A DNA stretch of 64,000 nt from CAZNSX01 sp964575845 (GTDB lineage: Bacteria; UBA8248; CAZNSX01): the NCBI GenBank assembly GCA_964575845.1, contig CAZNSX010000008.1, positions 137,799 to 201,798 of the forward strand, in the 5' to 3' direction. Positions 8,448-17,342 of this stretch are shown here, one piece after another. Under the pieces are notes generated by a model. The model saw only the letters and a program-made list of their open reading frames with translations. It had not been told where the DNA came from and ran no database searches. A program made the position numbers and the translations under genes. The number at the start of each line of letters is the position of its first letter. Position 1 is the stretch's first letter.

Positions 8448-9440
8448 GTGCCTTCGCTTGTAGACTTTCTCATCATCGTCATAAAGGCTATTGTGGTCCT
8501 GGGGGCGCTGATGCTGGCCGTGGCCTACGCGACCTGGCTCGAGCGAAAGATAGTGGGGCACATCCAGGTCCGGCTTGGGCCCATGAGGGTGGGCTGGCAT
8601 GGCCTTCTCCAGCCCATAGCCGACGGCATTAAGCTTTTCTTCAAAGAAGATATCATTCCCCTTCACGCCGATAAATTAGTCTACCTCCTGGCCCCTGTCA
8701 TCAGCATCACGCCCGCTCTCGTCAACTTCTCGGTGATCCCCTTCGGGGACTCCGTCACCGTCCTGGGCCGGAAGGTGGACATGGTCATAGCCGACGTGAA
8801 TGTCGGCATCCTCGTCATCATCGCGTTGGGCTCGATAGGAGTTTACGGAATAGTCCTGGCGGGTTGGTCTTCTAACAGCAAATATTCCCTTCTGGGTGGC
8901 ATGCGCTCCATGGCCCAGATGATAAGCTATGAGCTCAGCCTGGGCCTCTCGCTTGTGGGCGTGCTCATGCTCACGCGCTCCCTGAGCCTTGTGGACGTGG
9001 TGAATGCTCAGGCGCGAGTCCCCTTCATCTTGCTCCAGCCGCTTGGCTTTCTCATCTTCCTCTGCGCCGCCGTGGCCGAGACGAACCGTGCCCCCTTTGA
9101 CCTCCCCGAGGCCGAGCAGGAGCTCGTGGCCGGCTTCCACACCGAGTACAGCAGCATGAAGTTCGCGCTCTTCTTCCTGGGGGAGTACGCCGCCATGATA
9201 ACCGTGTCAGCCCTGGCCACTACCTTTTTCCTGGGTGGCTGGCGTGGCCCCATACTTCCGCCCGTGCTTTGGTTTCTTATCAAGGTCTTCTGCTTTCTTT
9301 TCTTCTACATCTGGATCCGGGGTACCCTGCCCCGTCTTCGTTACGACCAGCTGATGGCCTTCGGCTGGAAGGTGCTTCTGCCCGCGGCCCTTGCCAATAT
9401 CGTGATAACAGGGGGCATCATAACCATCATGGGCTTCTGA
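8448..9440 (+). CDS. nuoH: NADH-quinone oxidoreductase subunit H
   Basis: Membrane subunit linking the quinone chamber to the pump (330 residues, about eight helices). Conserved: ERKIVGHIQVRLGPMRVGWHG in the first cytosolic loop, and AETNRAPFDLPEAEQELVAG with TEYSSMKFALFFLGEY, whose acidic residues are part of the E-channel. GTG 8448 is chosen because it lies two bases after the nuoG stop; a TTG 24 bases upstream would sit inside nuoG. The paralogue is at 18,447. Confidence 0.95.
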   Translation: MPSLVDFLIIVIKAIVVLGALMLAVAYATWLERKIVGHIQVRLGPMRVGWHGLLQPIADGIKLFFKEDIIPLHADKLVYLLAPVISITPALVNFSVIPFGDSVTVLGRKVDMVIADVNVGILVIIALGSIGVYGIVLAGWSSNSKYSLLGGMRSMAQMISYELSLGLSLVGVLMLTRSLSLVDVVNAQARVPFILLQPLGFLIFLCAAVAETNRAPFDLPEAEQELVAGFHTEYSSMKFALFFLGEYAAMITVSALATTFFLGGWRGPILPPVLWFLIKVFCFLFFYIWIRGTLPRLRYDQLMAFGWKVLLPAALANIVITGGIITIMGF

Positions 9441-9465
9441 GGCCCTCCCGGGAGATGACTGGAAG

Positions 9466-9972
9466 ATGTTCTTAGAGATAGCAAGAGGACTGGCCCTGAC
9501 TTTCCGGCATATCTTTAAACCGGTTTTCACTTTTCAATATCCGGATGAGAAGTGGGAGATGCCCAAAGGCTACCGGGGTCTCCACCGTCTCATGCGCTGG
9601 GAGGATGGCCTGGAGAGGTGCGTCGGCTGCAAGCTCTGCTCCGCCGCCTGCCCCGCCATGTGCATCTATGTGGAGTCGGCGGAGAACAGCCCCGGGAACC
9701 AGGTCTCAAAGGGGGAGCGATATGCCTCCATCTACGAGATAAACGAGCTACGCTGCATCTACTGCGGCTATTGCGAGGAGGCCTGCCCCGTGGGCGCAAT
9801 CGTGCTGTATAACGATTACGAGTTCTCGAAGGACTCCCGGGAGAAGTTCTTCTATACCAAGGAGGACTTACTGGTTAAGAGCAACCGGGAGCTCCCAGAG
9901 CTCTATGAGCGCTACAGTGAGGACAAGCTCCTCAAGTATGTGGACGCATGGCGGCCAACACCTGATAGCTGA
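9466..9972 (+). CDS. nuoI: NADH-quinone oxidoreductase subunit I (two 4Fe-4S)
   Basis: Ferredoxin-like subunit (168 residues) that carries clusters N6a and N6b, the wire between NuoG and NuoB. Both ligand sets are intact: CVGCKLCSAACP and CIYCGYCEEACP. A C-terminal extension of about 50 residues (KEDLLVKSNRELPELYERY) is typical of this subunit. This is the only nuoI in the window; the second nuo cluster has none, so a complex assembled from that cluster would need this copy or another unseen one. Confidence 0.97.
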   Translation: MFLEIARGLALTFRHIFKPVFTFQYPDEKWEMPKGYRGLHRLMRWEDGLERCVGCKLCSAACPAMCIYVESAENSPGNQVSKGERYASIYEINELRCIYCGYCEEACPVGAIVLYNDYEFSKDSREKFFYTKEDLLVKSNRELPELYERYSEDKLLKYVDAWRPTPDS

Positions 9973-9980
9973 AGGGAACC

Positions 9981-10505
9981 ATGTCAAGCCTGATCGTCTC
10001 TTCTGGTATCTTCTACCTCCTGGCGCTCGTGTCGGTGGTGGCGGGCGTGCTCGTCATCTCCCTTCCTAACGCCGTCTACAGCGCCCTGAGCCTCATCCTG
10101 GTGATGCTCTGCATTGCGGCTATCTATCTCCTTCTGAACGCCCAGTTCATCGCCGTTGCCCAAGTCATCATCTATGCCGGGGCGATAATGGTGCTCTTCC
10201 TCTTCGTCATCATGCTACTGGGCCTGGGGAGGGAGCGGCCTGCGCCGTTTAAGATCCGGCGGCAGAAGATTCTGGGGGTGCTCTTGGCCTTCGTGCTTCT
10301 CGTCTCCATCCTTTCCACGGTGGTTGGAGTGAAGCTCACGGGGGAGCCGGGACCCTTCACCCCCGAGCGGGTGAACGAGGTCGGCAATACTCAGGTAGTC
10401 GCGAGGGTTCTCTTCACCGACTACGTCTTCCCCTTTGAGATAGCGAGCGTCCTTCTTTTCATAGCCATCATCGGCGCCGTGGTGCTGGCCAAGAGGAAGC
10501 TCTAG
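9981..10505 (+). CDS. nuoJ: NADH-quinone oxidoreductase subunit J
   Basis: Membrane-arm subunit (174 residues) with five predicted helices. Helix 3 carries the conserved QVIIYAGAIMVLFLFVIMLL, the pi-bulge helix that transmits conformational change. ATG 9981 follows GAAGGGAACC. A loop of about 45 residues between helices 4 and 5 is periplasmic. Two bases separate it from nuoK. Confidence 0.95.
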   Translation: MSSLIVSSGIFYLLALVSVVAGVLVISLPNAVYSALSLILVMLCIAAIYLLLNAQFIAVAQVIIYAGAIMVLFLFVIMLLGLGRERPAPFKIRRQKILGVLLAFVLLVSILSTVVGVKLTGEPGPFTPERVNEVGNTQVVARVLFTDYVFPFEIASVLLFIAIIGAVVLAKRKL

Positions 10506-10507
10506 CG

Positions 10508-10810
10508 GTGGTACCCCTTGAACACTTTCTTCTGCTGAGCGCCATCCTCTTCACGCTGGGGGTCATAGGGGTCGTGGTGCGGAGGAACGTGATCGTTATA
10601 TTCATGTCAATCGAGCTCATGCTGAATGCCGTGAACCTCTCCTTCGTGGCCTTCGCCCGTTACCTCAACTCCATCGATGGCCAGGTCTTCGTCTTCTTCA
10701 CTATGACGGTGGCGGCGGCCGAGGCCGCGGTGGGACTTGCCATAGTCATCGCCATTTACCGGAACCGGGAGTCCACCGATGTGGACGAGATAAACCTCAT
10801 GAAATACTGA
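10508..10810 (+). CDS. nuoK: NADH-quinone oxidoreductase subunit K
   Basis: Small three-helix antiporter-like subunit (100 residues, GTG start). It has the conserved membrane glutamates in SIELMLNAVNL and AAAEAAVGLA, part of the proton path near NuoJ and NuoN. Length is normal. Its paralogue at 19,996 is closely similar. Confidence 0.96.
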   Translation: MVPLEHFLLLSAILFTLGVIGVVVRRNVIVIFMSIELMLNAVNLSFVAFARYLNSIDGQVFVFFTMTVAAAEAAVGLAIVIAIYRNRESTDVDEINLMKY

Positions 10811-10819
10811 GGGGGACGG

Positions 10820-12727
10820 ATGGAACTCCTCTGGATGGTCATCTTCTGGCCCCTTTTGGGCGCGGCCTTCAACGCCTTCCTGGGAAGGAAGATAGGCACG
10901 AAGGCCGTAGGGATCGTGGGCTCCGCGGCCGTTGGCCTCGCTTTCGTGGCCGCAGCGGTCATATTCCTCTCCCTCATCAGGCTTCCCGCGGAGGAGAGGG
11001 TCTTCCACCAGTCCCTTTTCACCTGGATAGCTTCGGGAGACTTTCAGGTAAGCTTCTCCCTCCTTCTGGACCCCCTCTCATCTGTGATGGCTCTCACCGT
11101 ATCGGGAGTCGCCTTCATAATCCACATCTACTCCATCGGCTATATGCACGGGGACCCGGGCTACCCCCGCTATTTCGCCTATCTCAACCTTTTCACCTTC
11201 TCCATGCTGCTCCTGGTCCTGGCGGATAACTTTCTCCTCATGTTCATAGGCTGGGAGGCCGTGGGGCTCTGCTCCTACCTTCTCATCGGCTTCTGGTATG
11301 AGCGGAAGGCCGCGGCCGATGCCGGCAAGAAGGCTTTCATCGTTAACCGCATAGGCGACTTCGGCTTCGCCCTGGGCGTGCTGATGATCTTCACCACCTT
11401 CGGCACCCTGGACTACGAGAGCGTCTTCTCTCAGGCGTCCAAGGTTCTGGCCCTGGGCGGCGGAACCGCCACCGCCATCTGCCTCCTTCTCTTCATGGGG
11501 GCTACGGGGAAATCGGCCCAGATCCCCCTCTACACCTGGCTCCCCGATGCCATGGAGGGCCCCACACCCGTGAGCGCCCTCATCCACGCGGCCACCATGG
11601 TGACGGCTGGAGTTTATATGGTCGCGAGGACCCATGTTCTCTTCACGCTGGCCCCGGCGGCGCTTCTGGTTGTGGCTGTTGTGGGCGCGGCCACGGCCCT
11701 TTATACCGCCACCATAGCCCTCCTTCAGCACGATATAAAGCGAGTGCTCGCCTACTCCACCATTAGCCAGCTGGGTTACATGTTCCTCGCCGCGGGGGTG
11801 GGGGCCTTCTCGGCGGGGATCTTCCACCTGATGACCCATGCCTTCTTCAAGGCCCTCCTCTTCATGGGAGCGGGGAGCGTCATGCATGCCCTCGAAGGGG
11901 AGCTCGACATGCGCCGCATGGGTGGCCTCAGGCGGGCCATGCCCATTACCTACTGGACTTTTCTCATAGCAGCCCTCGCCATCGCAGGGGTCTTTCCATT
12001 CGCGGGGTTCTTCAGCAAAGATGAAATCCTCTTCATGGCCCTCATGAGGGGGAATATCGGCTTTTGGCTCGTCGGAGTGGTGGTCGCTTTGCTCACGGCC
12101 CTATACATGTTTCGCATGGTCTTCCGGGTCTTCCATGGCGAGAGCAACCTCTCGCCCGAGGCCAGGGCCCACCTCCACGAATCCCCTCCCGTCATGACGA
12201 TTCCCCTTCTGATCCTGGCCGTGCTATCGACTGTGGGAGGGTTCGTGGGGATACCGATAATAAAAGGCGCAAACGTCTTCCATCACTTCCTGGAGCCTGT
12301 CTTTGAAGGGGCAAAGCTCCCCTCACTTCATGCTTCTCTGGAGCTCGAGGGCGTGTTGATCGTTATCTCCCTCGTCATCGCCCTCCTGGGCATAGTCCTC
12401 GCTTATCGGGCCTACATCAAGAGACCTGAGACCCCGCAGCGCCTGGCCGAGAGGTTCCCGCTGGCCTACCGGATTGTCGCCAACAAGTACTATGTGGATG
12501 AGATTTACAATTTCCTCTTCGTGAACCCCGTCAGGCGGGGGGCTGATGCGCTCTGGCGCGGGTTTGACGTCCGGGTTGTGGACGGAGGAGTGAACGGCGC
12601 GGCGGAGGTGGTGGGCTGGGGCAGCCTGCGCCTCAGGCGCCTTCAGACGGGGTACGTGAAAAGCTATGCCGTCTCCATGCTCCTGGGGGCGGTGGCGATA
12701 CTCATCTACCTCACCCTGAGGTCATAA
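10820..12727 (+). CDS. nuoL: NADH-quinone oxidoreductase subunit L
   Basis: Distal proton-pumping, Mrp-antiporter-like subunit (635 residues). Hallmarks: FIGWEAVGLCSYLLIGFWYE with the helix-5 Glu, GATGKSAQIPLYTWLPDAME with the helix-7 Lys, and HAATMVTAGVYMVAR. The C-terminal lateral helix region is present, with the final helix at about 612-633. Compared with the paralogue at 20,320 it is about 40 residues shorter because it lacks a Gly/His-rich loop. Normal, intact. Confidence 0.96.
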   Translation: MELLWMVIFWPLLGAAFNAFLGRKIGTKAVGIVGSAAVGLAFVAAAVIFLSLIRLPAEERVFHQSLFTWIASGDFQVSFSLLLDPLSSVMALTVSGVAFIIHIYSIGYMHGDPGYPRYFAYLNLFTFSMLLLVLADNFLLMFIGWEAVGLCSYLLIGFWYERKAAADAGKKAFIVNRIGDFGFALGVLMIFTTFGTLDYESVFSQASKVLALGGGTATAICLLLFMGATGKSAQIPLYTWLPDAMEGPTPVSALIHAATMVTAGVYMVARTHVLFTLAPAALLVVAVVGAATALYTATIALLQHDIKRVLAYSTISQLGYMFLAAGVGAFSAGIFHLMTHAFFKALLFMGAGSVMHALEGELDMRRMGGLRRAMPITYWTFLIAALAIAGVFPFAGFFSKDEILFMALMRGNIGFWLVGVVVALLTALYMFRMVFRVFHGESNLSPEARAHLHESPPVMTIPLLILAVLSTVGGFVGIPIIKGANVFHHFLEPVFEGAKLPSLHASLELEGVLIVISLVIALLGIVLAYRAYIKRPETPQRLAERFPLAYRIVANKYYVDEIYNFLFVNPVRRGADALWRGFDVRVVDGGVNGAAEVVGWGSLRLRRLQTGYVKSYAVSMLLGAVAILIYLTLRS

Positions 12728-12730
12728 CGC

Positions 12731-14332
12731 GTGAATCAACTGGGCTTTCCCCTTCTGAGCTGGATAATTTTCCTTCCGCTCTTGGGCGCGGCCGCCCTGG
12801 GATTCATCCGGGAGGAATCCGAGCGCGGGGCACGGGCCATAAGGGTGACGGCCTTCACGGTCTCTCTGGGGGTATTCTTCCTCTCACTTCCCCTTTATTT
12901 CTACTTCCGGGAGGATTTCGCCGGGATGCAGTTCGTGCAGAGGGCCAGCTGGATACCCTCTCTCGGCATCTCCTACCACCTCGGGGTGGACGGCATAAGC
13001 CTCTTTCTCGTGCTTCTCACTACCTTCCTCACCCCTGTGGCCATCCTGGCCTCCTTCCGGGATATCAAGAAGAGGGTCAGGTTCTATTACATGGCCATGC
13101 TCTTCCTTGAGACGGGGATGCTCGGGGTGTTCATGGCGCTTGACCTTTTCCTCTTCTACGTCTTCTGGGAGGCCATGCTCATCCCCATGTACCTGCTCAT
13201 AGGTGTCTGGGGCGGGCCAAACCGCATCTATGCGGCCATCAAGTTCATCATCTACACCATGGCCGGAAGCGTGCTTATGCTGGTGGCCATCCTGGCCCTT
13301 TATTTCATTCAAAGCCGGGCCGCTGGGGCCCCTACCTTTGACCTCCTGGAGATACTCAAGACCCCCGTGCCCCTTTCGACCCAATACTGGCTCTTCGGCG
13401 CCTTTGCCGTGGCATTCGCCATTAAGGTGCCGATGTTCCCATTCCACACCTGGCTTCCCGATGCCCACGTGGAGGCCCCAACCGCGGGAAGCGTCATCCT
13501 GGCGGGAATCCTCCTCAAGATGGGCGCTTACGGGTTTCTGCGCTTCGCCCTTCCCCTTTTCCCCGAGGCGGCCCGCTTCTTCGCCCCGCTGATAGTCGCC
13601 CTGGCAATCATCAGCATCATCTACGGCGCGCTCGTGTCCATGGTGCAGCCGGACCTGAAGAAGCTTGTGGCGTATTCCAGTGTGAGCCATCTTGGCTTCG
13701 TGATGCTGGGCCTCTTCGTCTATAACGCCCAGGGGATCGAGGGGGGCATCCTTCAGATGGTGAACCACGGTATCAGCACCGGCGCCCTCTTTCTTATCGT
13801 GGGAATAGTGTATGAGCGCCGCCACACCCGCATGATTGCCGACTTCGGCGGCCTCTCAACCGTCATGCCGCTTTTCGCAGCCTTCTTCATGGTGACGACT
13901 CTTTCCTCCATCGGTCTCCCCGGCCTGAATGGCTTCGTGGGGGAATTTACCATCCTTGTGGGGGCTTTCCGCCACCGGGCCCTCTATGCGGCCCTGGCTG
14001 CCGTGGGCATAATCTTGGCCGCCGTCTATATGCTCTGGATGTTCCAGCGGGTCATGTTCGGGGGGATAACCCATGAGGAGAACCGAGGGCTCCGGGACCT
14101 CACTCTGAGAGAGGTTTTCGTGCTGGCGCCCATGGCCCTTTTCATGTTCTGGATAGGGATCGCGCCTAATCCTTTTTTCAGCAAAATGGAAGCCTCGGTG
14201 GAGCATCTGCTCAAGCAGGTGAGGCCGAAGGTCATGAAGGTGGAGGCACAGAAGCCTCCTCTCCCCCGGTTCCTGGCTCAAAGGGAGATAGTAAGCGGAG
14301 ACTCAGATGGCTCTCACGATACCACCCATTGA
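12731..14332 (+). CDS. nuoM: NADH-quinone oxidoreductase subunit M
   Basis: Antiporter-like pumping subunit (533 residues, GTG start four bases after nuoL). It shows YVFWEAMLIPMYLLIGVWGG (helix-5 Glu), FAIKVPMFPFHTWLPDAHVE (helix-7 Lys) and the broken-helix region SSVSHLGFVMLGLF. Its last 26 bases overlap nuoN. The C-terminal tail after the last helix is about 40 polar residues. Only one nuoM is present in each cluster, so this is not an extended two-M complex. Confidence 0.96.
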   Translation: MNQLGFPLLSWIIFLPLLGAAALGFIREESERGARAIRVTAFTVSLGVFFLSLPLYFYFREDFAGMQFVQRASWIPSLGISYHLGVDGISLFLVLLTTFLTPVAILASFRDIKKRVRFYYMAMLFLETGMLGVFMALDLFLFYVFWEAMLIPMYLLIGVWGGPNRIYAAIKFIIYTMAGSVLMLVAILALYFIQSRAAGAPTFDLLEILKTPVPLSTQYWLFGAFAVAFAIKVPMFPFHTWLPDAHVEAPTAGSVILAGILLKMGAYGFLRFALPLFPEAARFFAPLIVALAIISIIYGALVSMVQPDLKKLVAYSSVSHLGFVMLGLFVYNAQGIEGGILQMVNHGISTGALFLIVGIVYERRHTRMIADFGGLSTVMPLFAAFFMVTTLSSIGLPGLNGFVGEFTILVGAFRHRALYAALAAVGIILAAVYMLWMFQRVMFGGITHEENRGLRDLTLREVFVLAPMALFMFWIGIAPNPFFSKMEASVEHLLKQVRPKVMKVEAQKPPLPRFLAQREIVSGDSDGSHDTTH

Positions 14333-15773
14333 CCTGGGAAGCATCACTCCCCTCATAGTGCTCCTCGTGGGGGCTTTGGTCGTCCTCATGTGGGATGCCT
14401 TCAGCCGCCGGAAGAACTCAACTCTTTTGGCTCTAATAAGCCTCATCACGCTGGCTTTTTCCTTTATTTCCGGGCTCGTGAGCTTGCCGCCCGAGGGGGC
14501 GAGCGCAAGGGTGGCCTTCGGCGGTATGTACGTGGTGGATGGCTTCGGCTTCTTCTTCACCTTCATCTTCATCCTCGGCTCCTTCCTGGCGGTTCTCATC
14601 TCCGTCTCCTATGGAGAGCGGGAGGGCCTGACATACGGCGAGTACTATTGCCTCATCCTCTTCGCCACCATTGGGATGATCCTCATGGCCGGCGGCAATA
14701 ACCTCTTAACCATCTTCTTAGGAGTGGAGGTGATAAGCATCTCCCTCTACGTTCTTGCAGGGTTCCTCAAGACGAGGGCACGCTCCAATGAGGCAGCAGT
14801 CAAATACTTCCTGCTCGGCGCCTTTGCCACAGGGTTTCTCCTATACGGCATTGCCCTCATCTATGGCGCCACGGGCTCAACTGACCTGAGTCGGATCTCC
14901 GCCTTCTCCCTAAAGGAGGCGGCGAAGGGCAATATTCTCCTTCTCGCAGGAATGGCGCTTCTCATCGTGGGCTTGGGCTTCAAGCTGGCGGCCGTGCCCT
15001 TCCATATGTGGACACCCGATGTCTATGAGGGGGCGCCCACGTCGGTTACGGCCTTCATGTCCGCGGGGCCAAAGGCTGCCGTCTTTGCCGCCTTTTTCCG
15101 CATTTTTGCCGCAGCCCTTCCCCAGCTTAAACCCGATTGGACAGCGCTCCTCTGGGTGATAGCCGCCCTCACCATGACCCTCGGCAATGTGGTCGCTCTC
15201 GCCCAGTTCAACATAAAAAGGATGCTCGCCTACTCAAGCATCGCCCATGCAGGGTACCTGCTGATTGCTGTAGTCGTGGGGGATCGGCTCGCAAGCAGCG
15301 GGCTCCTCTTCTATCTGCTGGCCTATACCCTCATGAATCTCGGGGCCTTTGGGGTGGTGGCGGCTCTTGAGACGAAGGAGGAAGGGACTCTTGACCTCAG
15401 GGACTACCGTGGCCTTGGCTACAAATACCCGGGCCTTGCCTTCGCAATGGGGGTTTTCATGTTCTCCCTTTCGGGCATTCCTCCCACGGCGGGGTTCGTG
15501 GGCAAGTTCTATATCTTCAGCGCTGCTGTGAACTCGGGCTTCATCTGGCTGGCCATAATCGGAGTGCTCAATAGCGTAGTTTCGGTATATTTTTATCTGA
15601 GGGTTGTCGTTTATATGTATATGCTCGAGCCGGAGAGGGAACTCGCGGCCCCTCCCATTTCCGCGTATACGGTCATCGCCCTTATCCTTACCGTCCTGGG
15701 AACCTTGGGGCTGGGGGTTTTCCCCTCGCTCTTTATGGAGCTGGCCCAGCGGTCCATCACAGCCTTAACATGA
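14307..15773 (+). CDS. nuoN: NADH-quinone oxidoreductase subunit N
   Basis: Third antiporter-like subunit (488 residues), last gene of operon 1. Conserved helix-5 and helix-7 regions are seen (FLGVEVISISLYVLAGFLK; FKLAAVPFHMWTPDVYEGAP), as is KRMLAYSSIAHAGYLLIAVV. ATG 14307 lies within the end of nuoM in another frame. No hairpin terminator follows; 113 bp later the second nuo cluster begins on the same strand, so readthrough is possible. Confidence 0.96.
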   Translation: MALTIPPIDLGSITPLIVLLVGALVVLMWDAFSRRKNSTLLALISLITLAFSFISGLVSLPPEGASARVAFGGMYVVDGFGFFFTFIFILGSFLAVLISVSYGEREGLTYGEYYCLILFATIGMILMAGGNNLLTIFLGVEVISISLYVLAGFLKTRARSNEAAVKYFLLGAFATGFLLYGIALIYGATGSTDLSRISAFSLKEAAKGNILLLAGMALLIVGLGFKLAAVPFHMWTPDVYEGAPTSVTAFMSAGPKAAVFAAFFRIFAAALPQLKPDWTALLWVIAALTMTLGNVVALAQFNIKRMLAYSSIAHAGYLLIAVVVGDRLASSGLLFYLLAYTLMNLGAFGVVAALETKEEGTLDLRDYRGLGYKYPGLAFAMGVFMFSLSGIPPTAGFVGKFYIFSAAVNSGFIWLAIIGVLNSVVSVYFYLRVVVYMYMLEPERELAAPPISAYTVIALILTVLGTLGLGVFPSLFMELAQRSITALT

Positions 15774-15787
15774 AGGCTGAAGCTTTT

Positions 15788-15829
15788 TTGAAGTTGTGGC
15801 AAAGAGAATTGTATGTTATCATACAATTC
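15788..15829 (+). promoter_or_regulatory. Candidate promoter with overlapping palindrome before second nuo cluster
   Basis: TTGAAG (15788-15793), 18 bp, TATGTT (15812-15817) is a plausible promoter. A perfect 10-bp inverted repeat, GAATTGTATG / CATACAATTC around TTAT (15806-15829), overlaps its -10 element. A palindrome over -10 is where a repressor would sit. No T-run follows, so an intrinsic terminator for nuoN is less likely. The binding protein is unknown. Confidence 0.4.
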
Positions 15830-15886
15830 GATTTTGGGCTCCGTGGCGATTATTTCCTTTGAGACCAAAAAATTAGCATTGGTGGA

Positions 15887-16270
15887 ATGTCCCGCTTCTT
15901 CAGCGATTACGTAGCCATCCACGGTTACATTCCCATCTTCATCTTTTTTTTGGTGGCCCTTGCCTTCGGGGCGGGCACGCTGGTAATTGCATGGCTCATC
16001 CGCCCCAACCGGCCTTACGCCGAGAAGCTCTCTCCTTATGAGTGCGGCATGCCGCCCCTCATGAGCGCCAGAGAGCGCTTCTCAATCCGCTTCTACATCA
16101 TCGCCATCCTCTTTCTTCTCTTCGATGTTGAGGCCGTATTCCTCTACCCCTGGGCCGTGGTTTATGGCCGAATAGGGCTCTTCGGCTTCATCGAGATGAT
16201 GCTCTTCATAGGCATACTGCTCGTAGGATATTTTTACGCCTGGCGAAAAGGGGCCCTGGAATGGGTATAG
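15887..16270 (+). CDS. nuoA: NADH-quinone oxidoreductase subunit A, second copy
   Basis: Paralogue of the gene at 1388 (127 residues; three helices; SPYECGMPP and FDVEAVFLYPWA). The N-terminus is about ten residues longer. It opens a second complex I operon ordered A-B-C-D-H-J-K-L-M-N. The ten-base overlap with nuoB seen in cluster 1 is kept, but the sequences differ clearly, so this is an old duplication or a separately acquired cluster. Confidence 0.95.
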   Translation: MSRFFSDYVAIHGYIPIFIFFLVALAFGAGTLVIAWLIRPNRPYAEKLSPYECGMPPLMSARERFSIRFYIIAILFLLFDVEAVFLYPWAVVYGRIGLFGFIEMMLFIGILLVGYFYAWRKGALEWV

Positions 16271-16758
16271 TGGAAGGCCGCTTCAGCGAGAATATAGTGA
16301 CCACTACCCTCGACCGCATCATAAACTACTGTCGCAAGGGCTCCCTCTGGCCCATGACCTTCGGGCTTGCCTGCTGCGCCATAGAGATGATGGCCACAGG
16401 AGCGAGCCGCTATGATTTCGACCGCTTCGGCGTGATCTTCAGGGCGACTCCCAGGCAGTCAGACGTGATGATAGTGGCGGGGACCTTGACCCACAAGATG
16501 GCCGGGGCCCTGCGGCAAGTCTACGACCAGATGCCCGAGCCCCGGTGGGTCATCGCCATGGGAAACTGCGCCGCGAGCGGAGGTCCTTACCCCACCTACA
16601 GCGTGATTCAGGGGGTGGACCAGGTTGTGCCCGTGGATGTCTATGTTCCGGGTTGCCCCCCCAGGCCCGAGGCCCTCATGTACGGGGTGATGAAACTGCA
16701 AGAGAAGATCGAGAAAGACCGTTACCTCAGGAGGGGTAATGGAAGAGACAAGAGATAA
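16261..16758 (+). CDS. nuoB: NADH-quinone oxidoreductase subunit B, second copy
   Basis: 165 residues. All four N2 cluster cysteines are kept (GLACCAIEMM, MGNCAASGG, VPGCPPRPE), so it should still reduce quinone. It differs from the first copy in TGASRYDFDRFGVIFRATPR. It overlaps nuoC by 20 bases. Because no NuoI is encoded beside it, the source of its electrons is the open question. Confidence 0.95.
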   Translation: MGIVEGRFSENIVTTTLDRIINYCRKGSLWPMTFGLACCAIEMMATGASRYDFDRFGVIFRATPRQSDVMIVAGTLTHKMAGALRQVYDQMPEPRWVIAMGNCAASGGPYPTYSVIQGVDQVVPVDVYVPGCPPRPEALMYGVMKLQEKIEKDRYLRRGNGRDKR

Positions 16759-17263
16759 GGGAAACTCCGGCTGGGGCGAAGAGCTCGTCGGGGAGCTCAA
16801 GAGTTCGTTCCCCGGGAGCATCCTGGAAGTGACCGCCTTCGGGGGCAGGGAGGACGAGCTCACCCTCACTGTAGAGCCCAGGGATATCGTGAAGCTTTGT
16901 AAATATCTCAAAGAGAGCCCGGAGCTTCGGTTCAATTACCTTGCGGACCTCACGGCCGTCCATTATCCAGAGGCTGAAAAGCCCTTCCAGGTGGTCTACC
17001 ATCTCTATTCCATGCCCTACCGAAGGCGTCTCCGGCTGAAGGTCTGCCTGGATGAGGGGGAGGAGGCCATCACCCTAACCGATTTATGGCACACCGCGAA
17101 CTTCCATGAGCGGGAGGCCTTCGACCTCATGGGGGTGCGCTTTTCCGGCCACCGCGACCTTCGGCGCATCCTCATGCCCAAGGACTGGGTAGGCCACCCC
17201 CTGCGCAAAGACTACCCCTTGGAAGGAAGGGGGGAAGTAGTTTACCGACGCCCCAGGCGGTAG
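16739..17263 (+). CDS. nuoC: NADH-quinone oxidoreductase subunit C, second copy
   Basis: 174 residues. The family C-terminal motif FHEREAFDLMGVRFSGHRDL and DWVGHPLRKDYPLEGRGEVV are present; the N-terminal half is more diverged from the first copy. It is separated from nuoD by an 80-bp spacer that holds a strong hairpin, the only sizeable gap in the first half of this operon. Confidence 0.93.
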   Translation: MEETRDKGNSGWGEELVGELKSSFPGSILEVTAFGGREDELTLTVEPRDIVKLCKYLKESPELRFNYLADLTAVHYPEAEKPFQVVYHLYSMPYRRRLRLKVCLDEGEEAITLTDLWHTANFHEREAFDLMGVRFSGHRDLRRILMPKDWVGHPLRKDYPLEGRGEVVYRRPRR

Positions 17264-17288
17264 TGGGAGACCCGAAGCTGAGGGAAAA

Positions 17289-17310
17289 GGGCGGGATTTG
17301 AGTCCCGCCC
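17289..17310 (+). other. Intra-operon hairpin between nuoC and nuoD (second cluster)
   Basis: GGGCGGGA / TCCCGCCC with a six-base loop forms a perfect 8-bp GC-rich stem. It is preceded by AAAA and followed by CTTATG rather than a U-tract, so it is more likely an mRNA stability or processing element, or a weak attenuator, than a full terminator. Confidence 0.5.
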
Positions 17311-17342
17311 CTTATGTGGGTCCGGGAGGCCCATTCATAACC

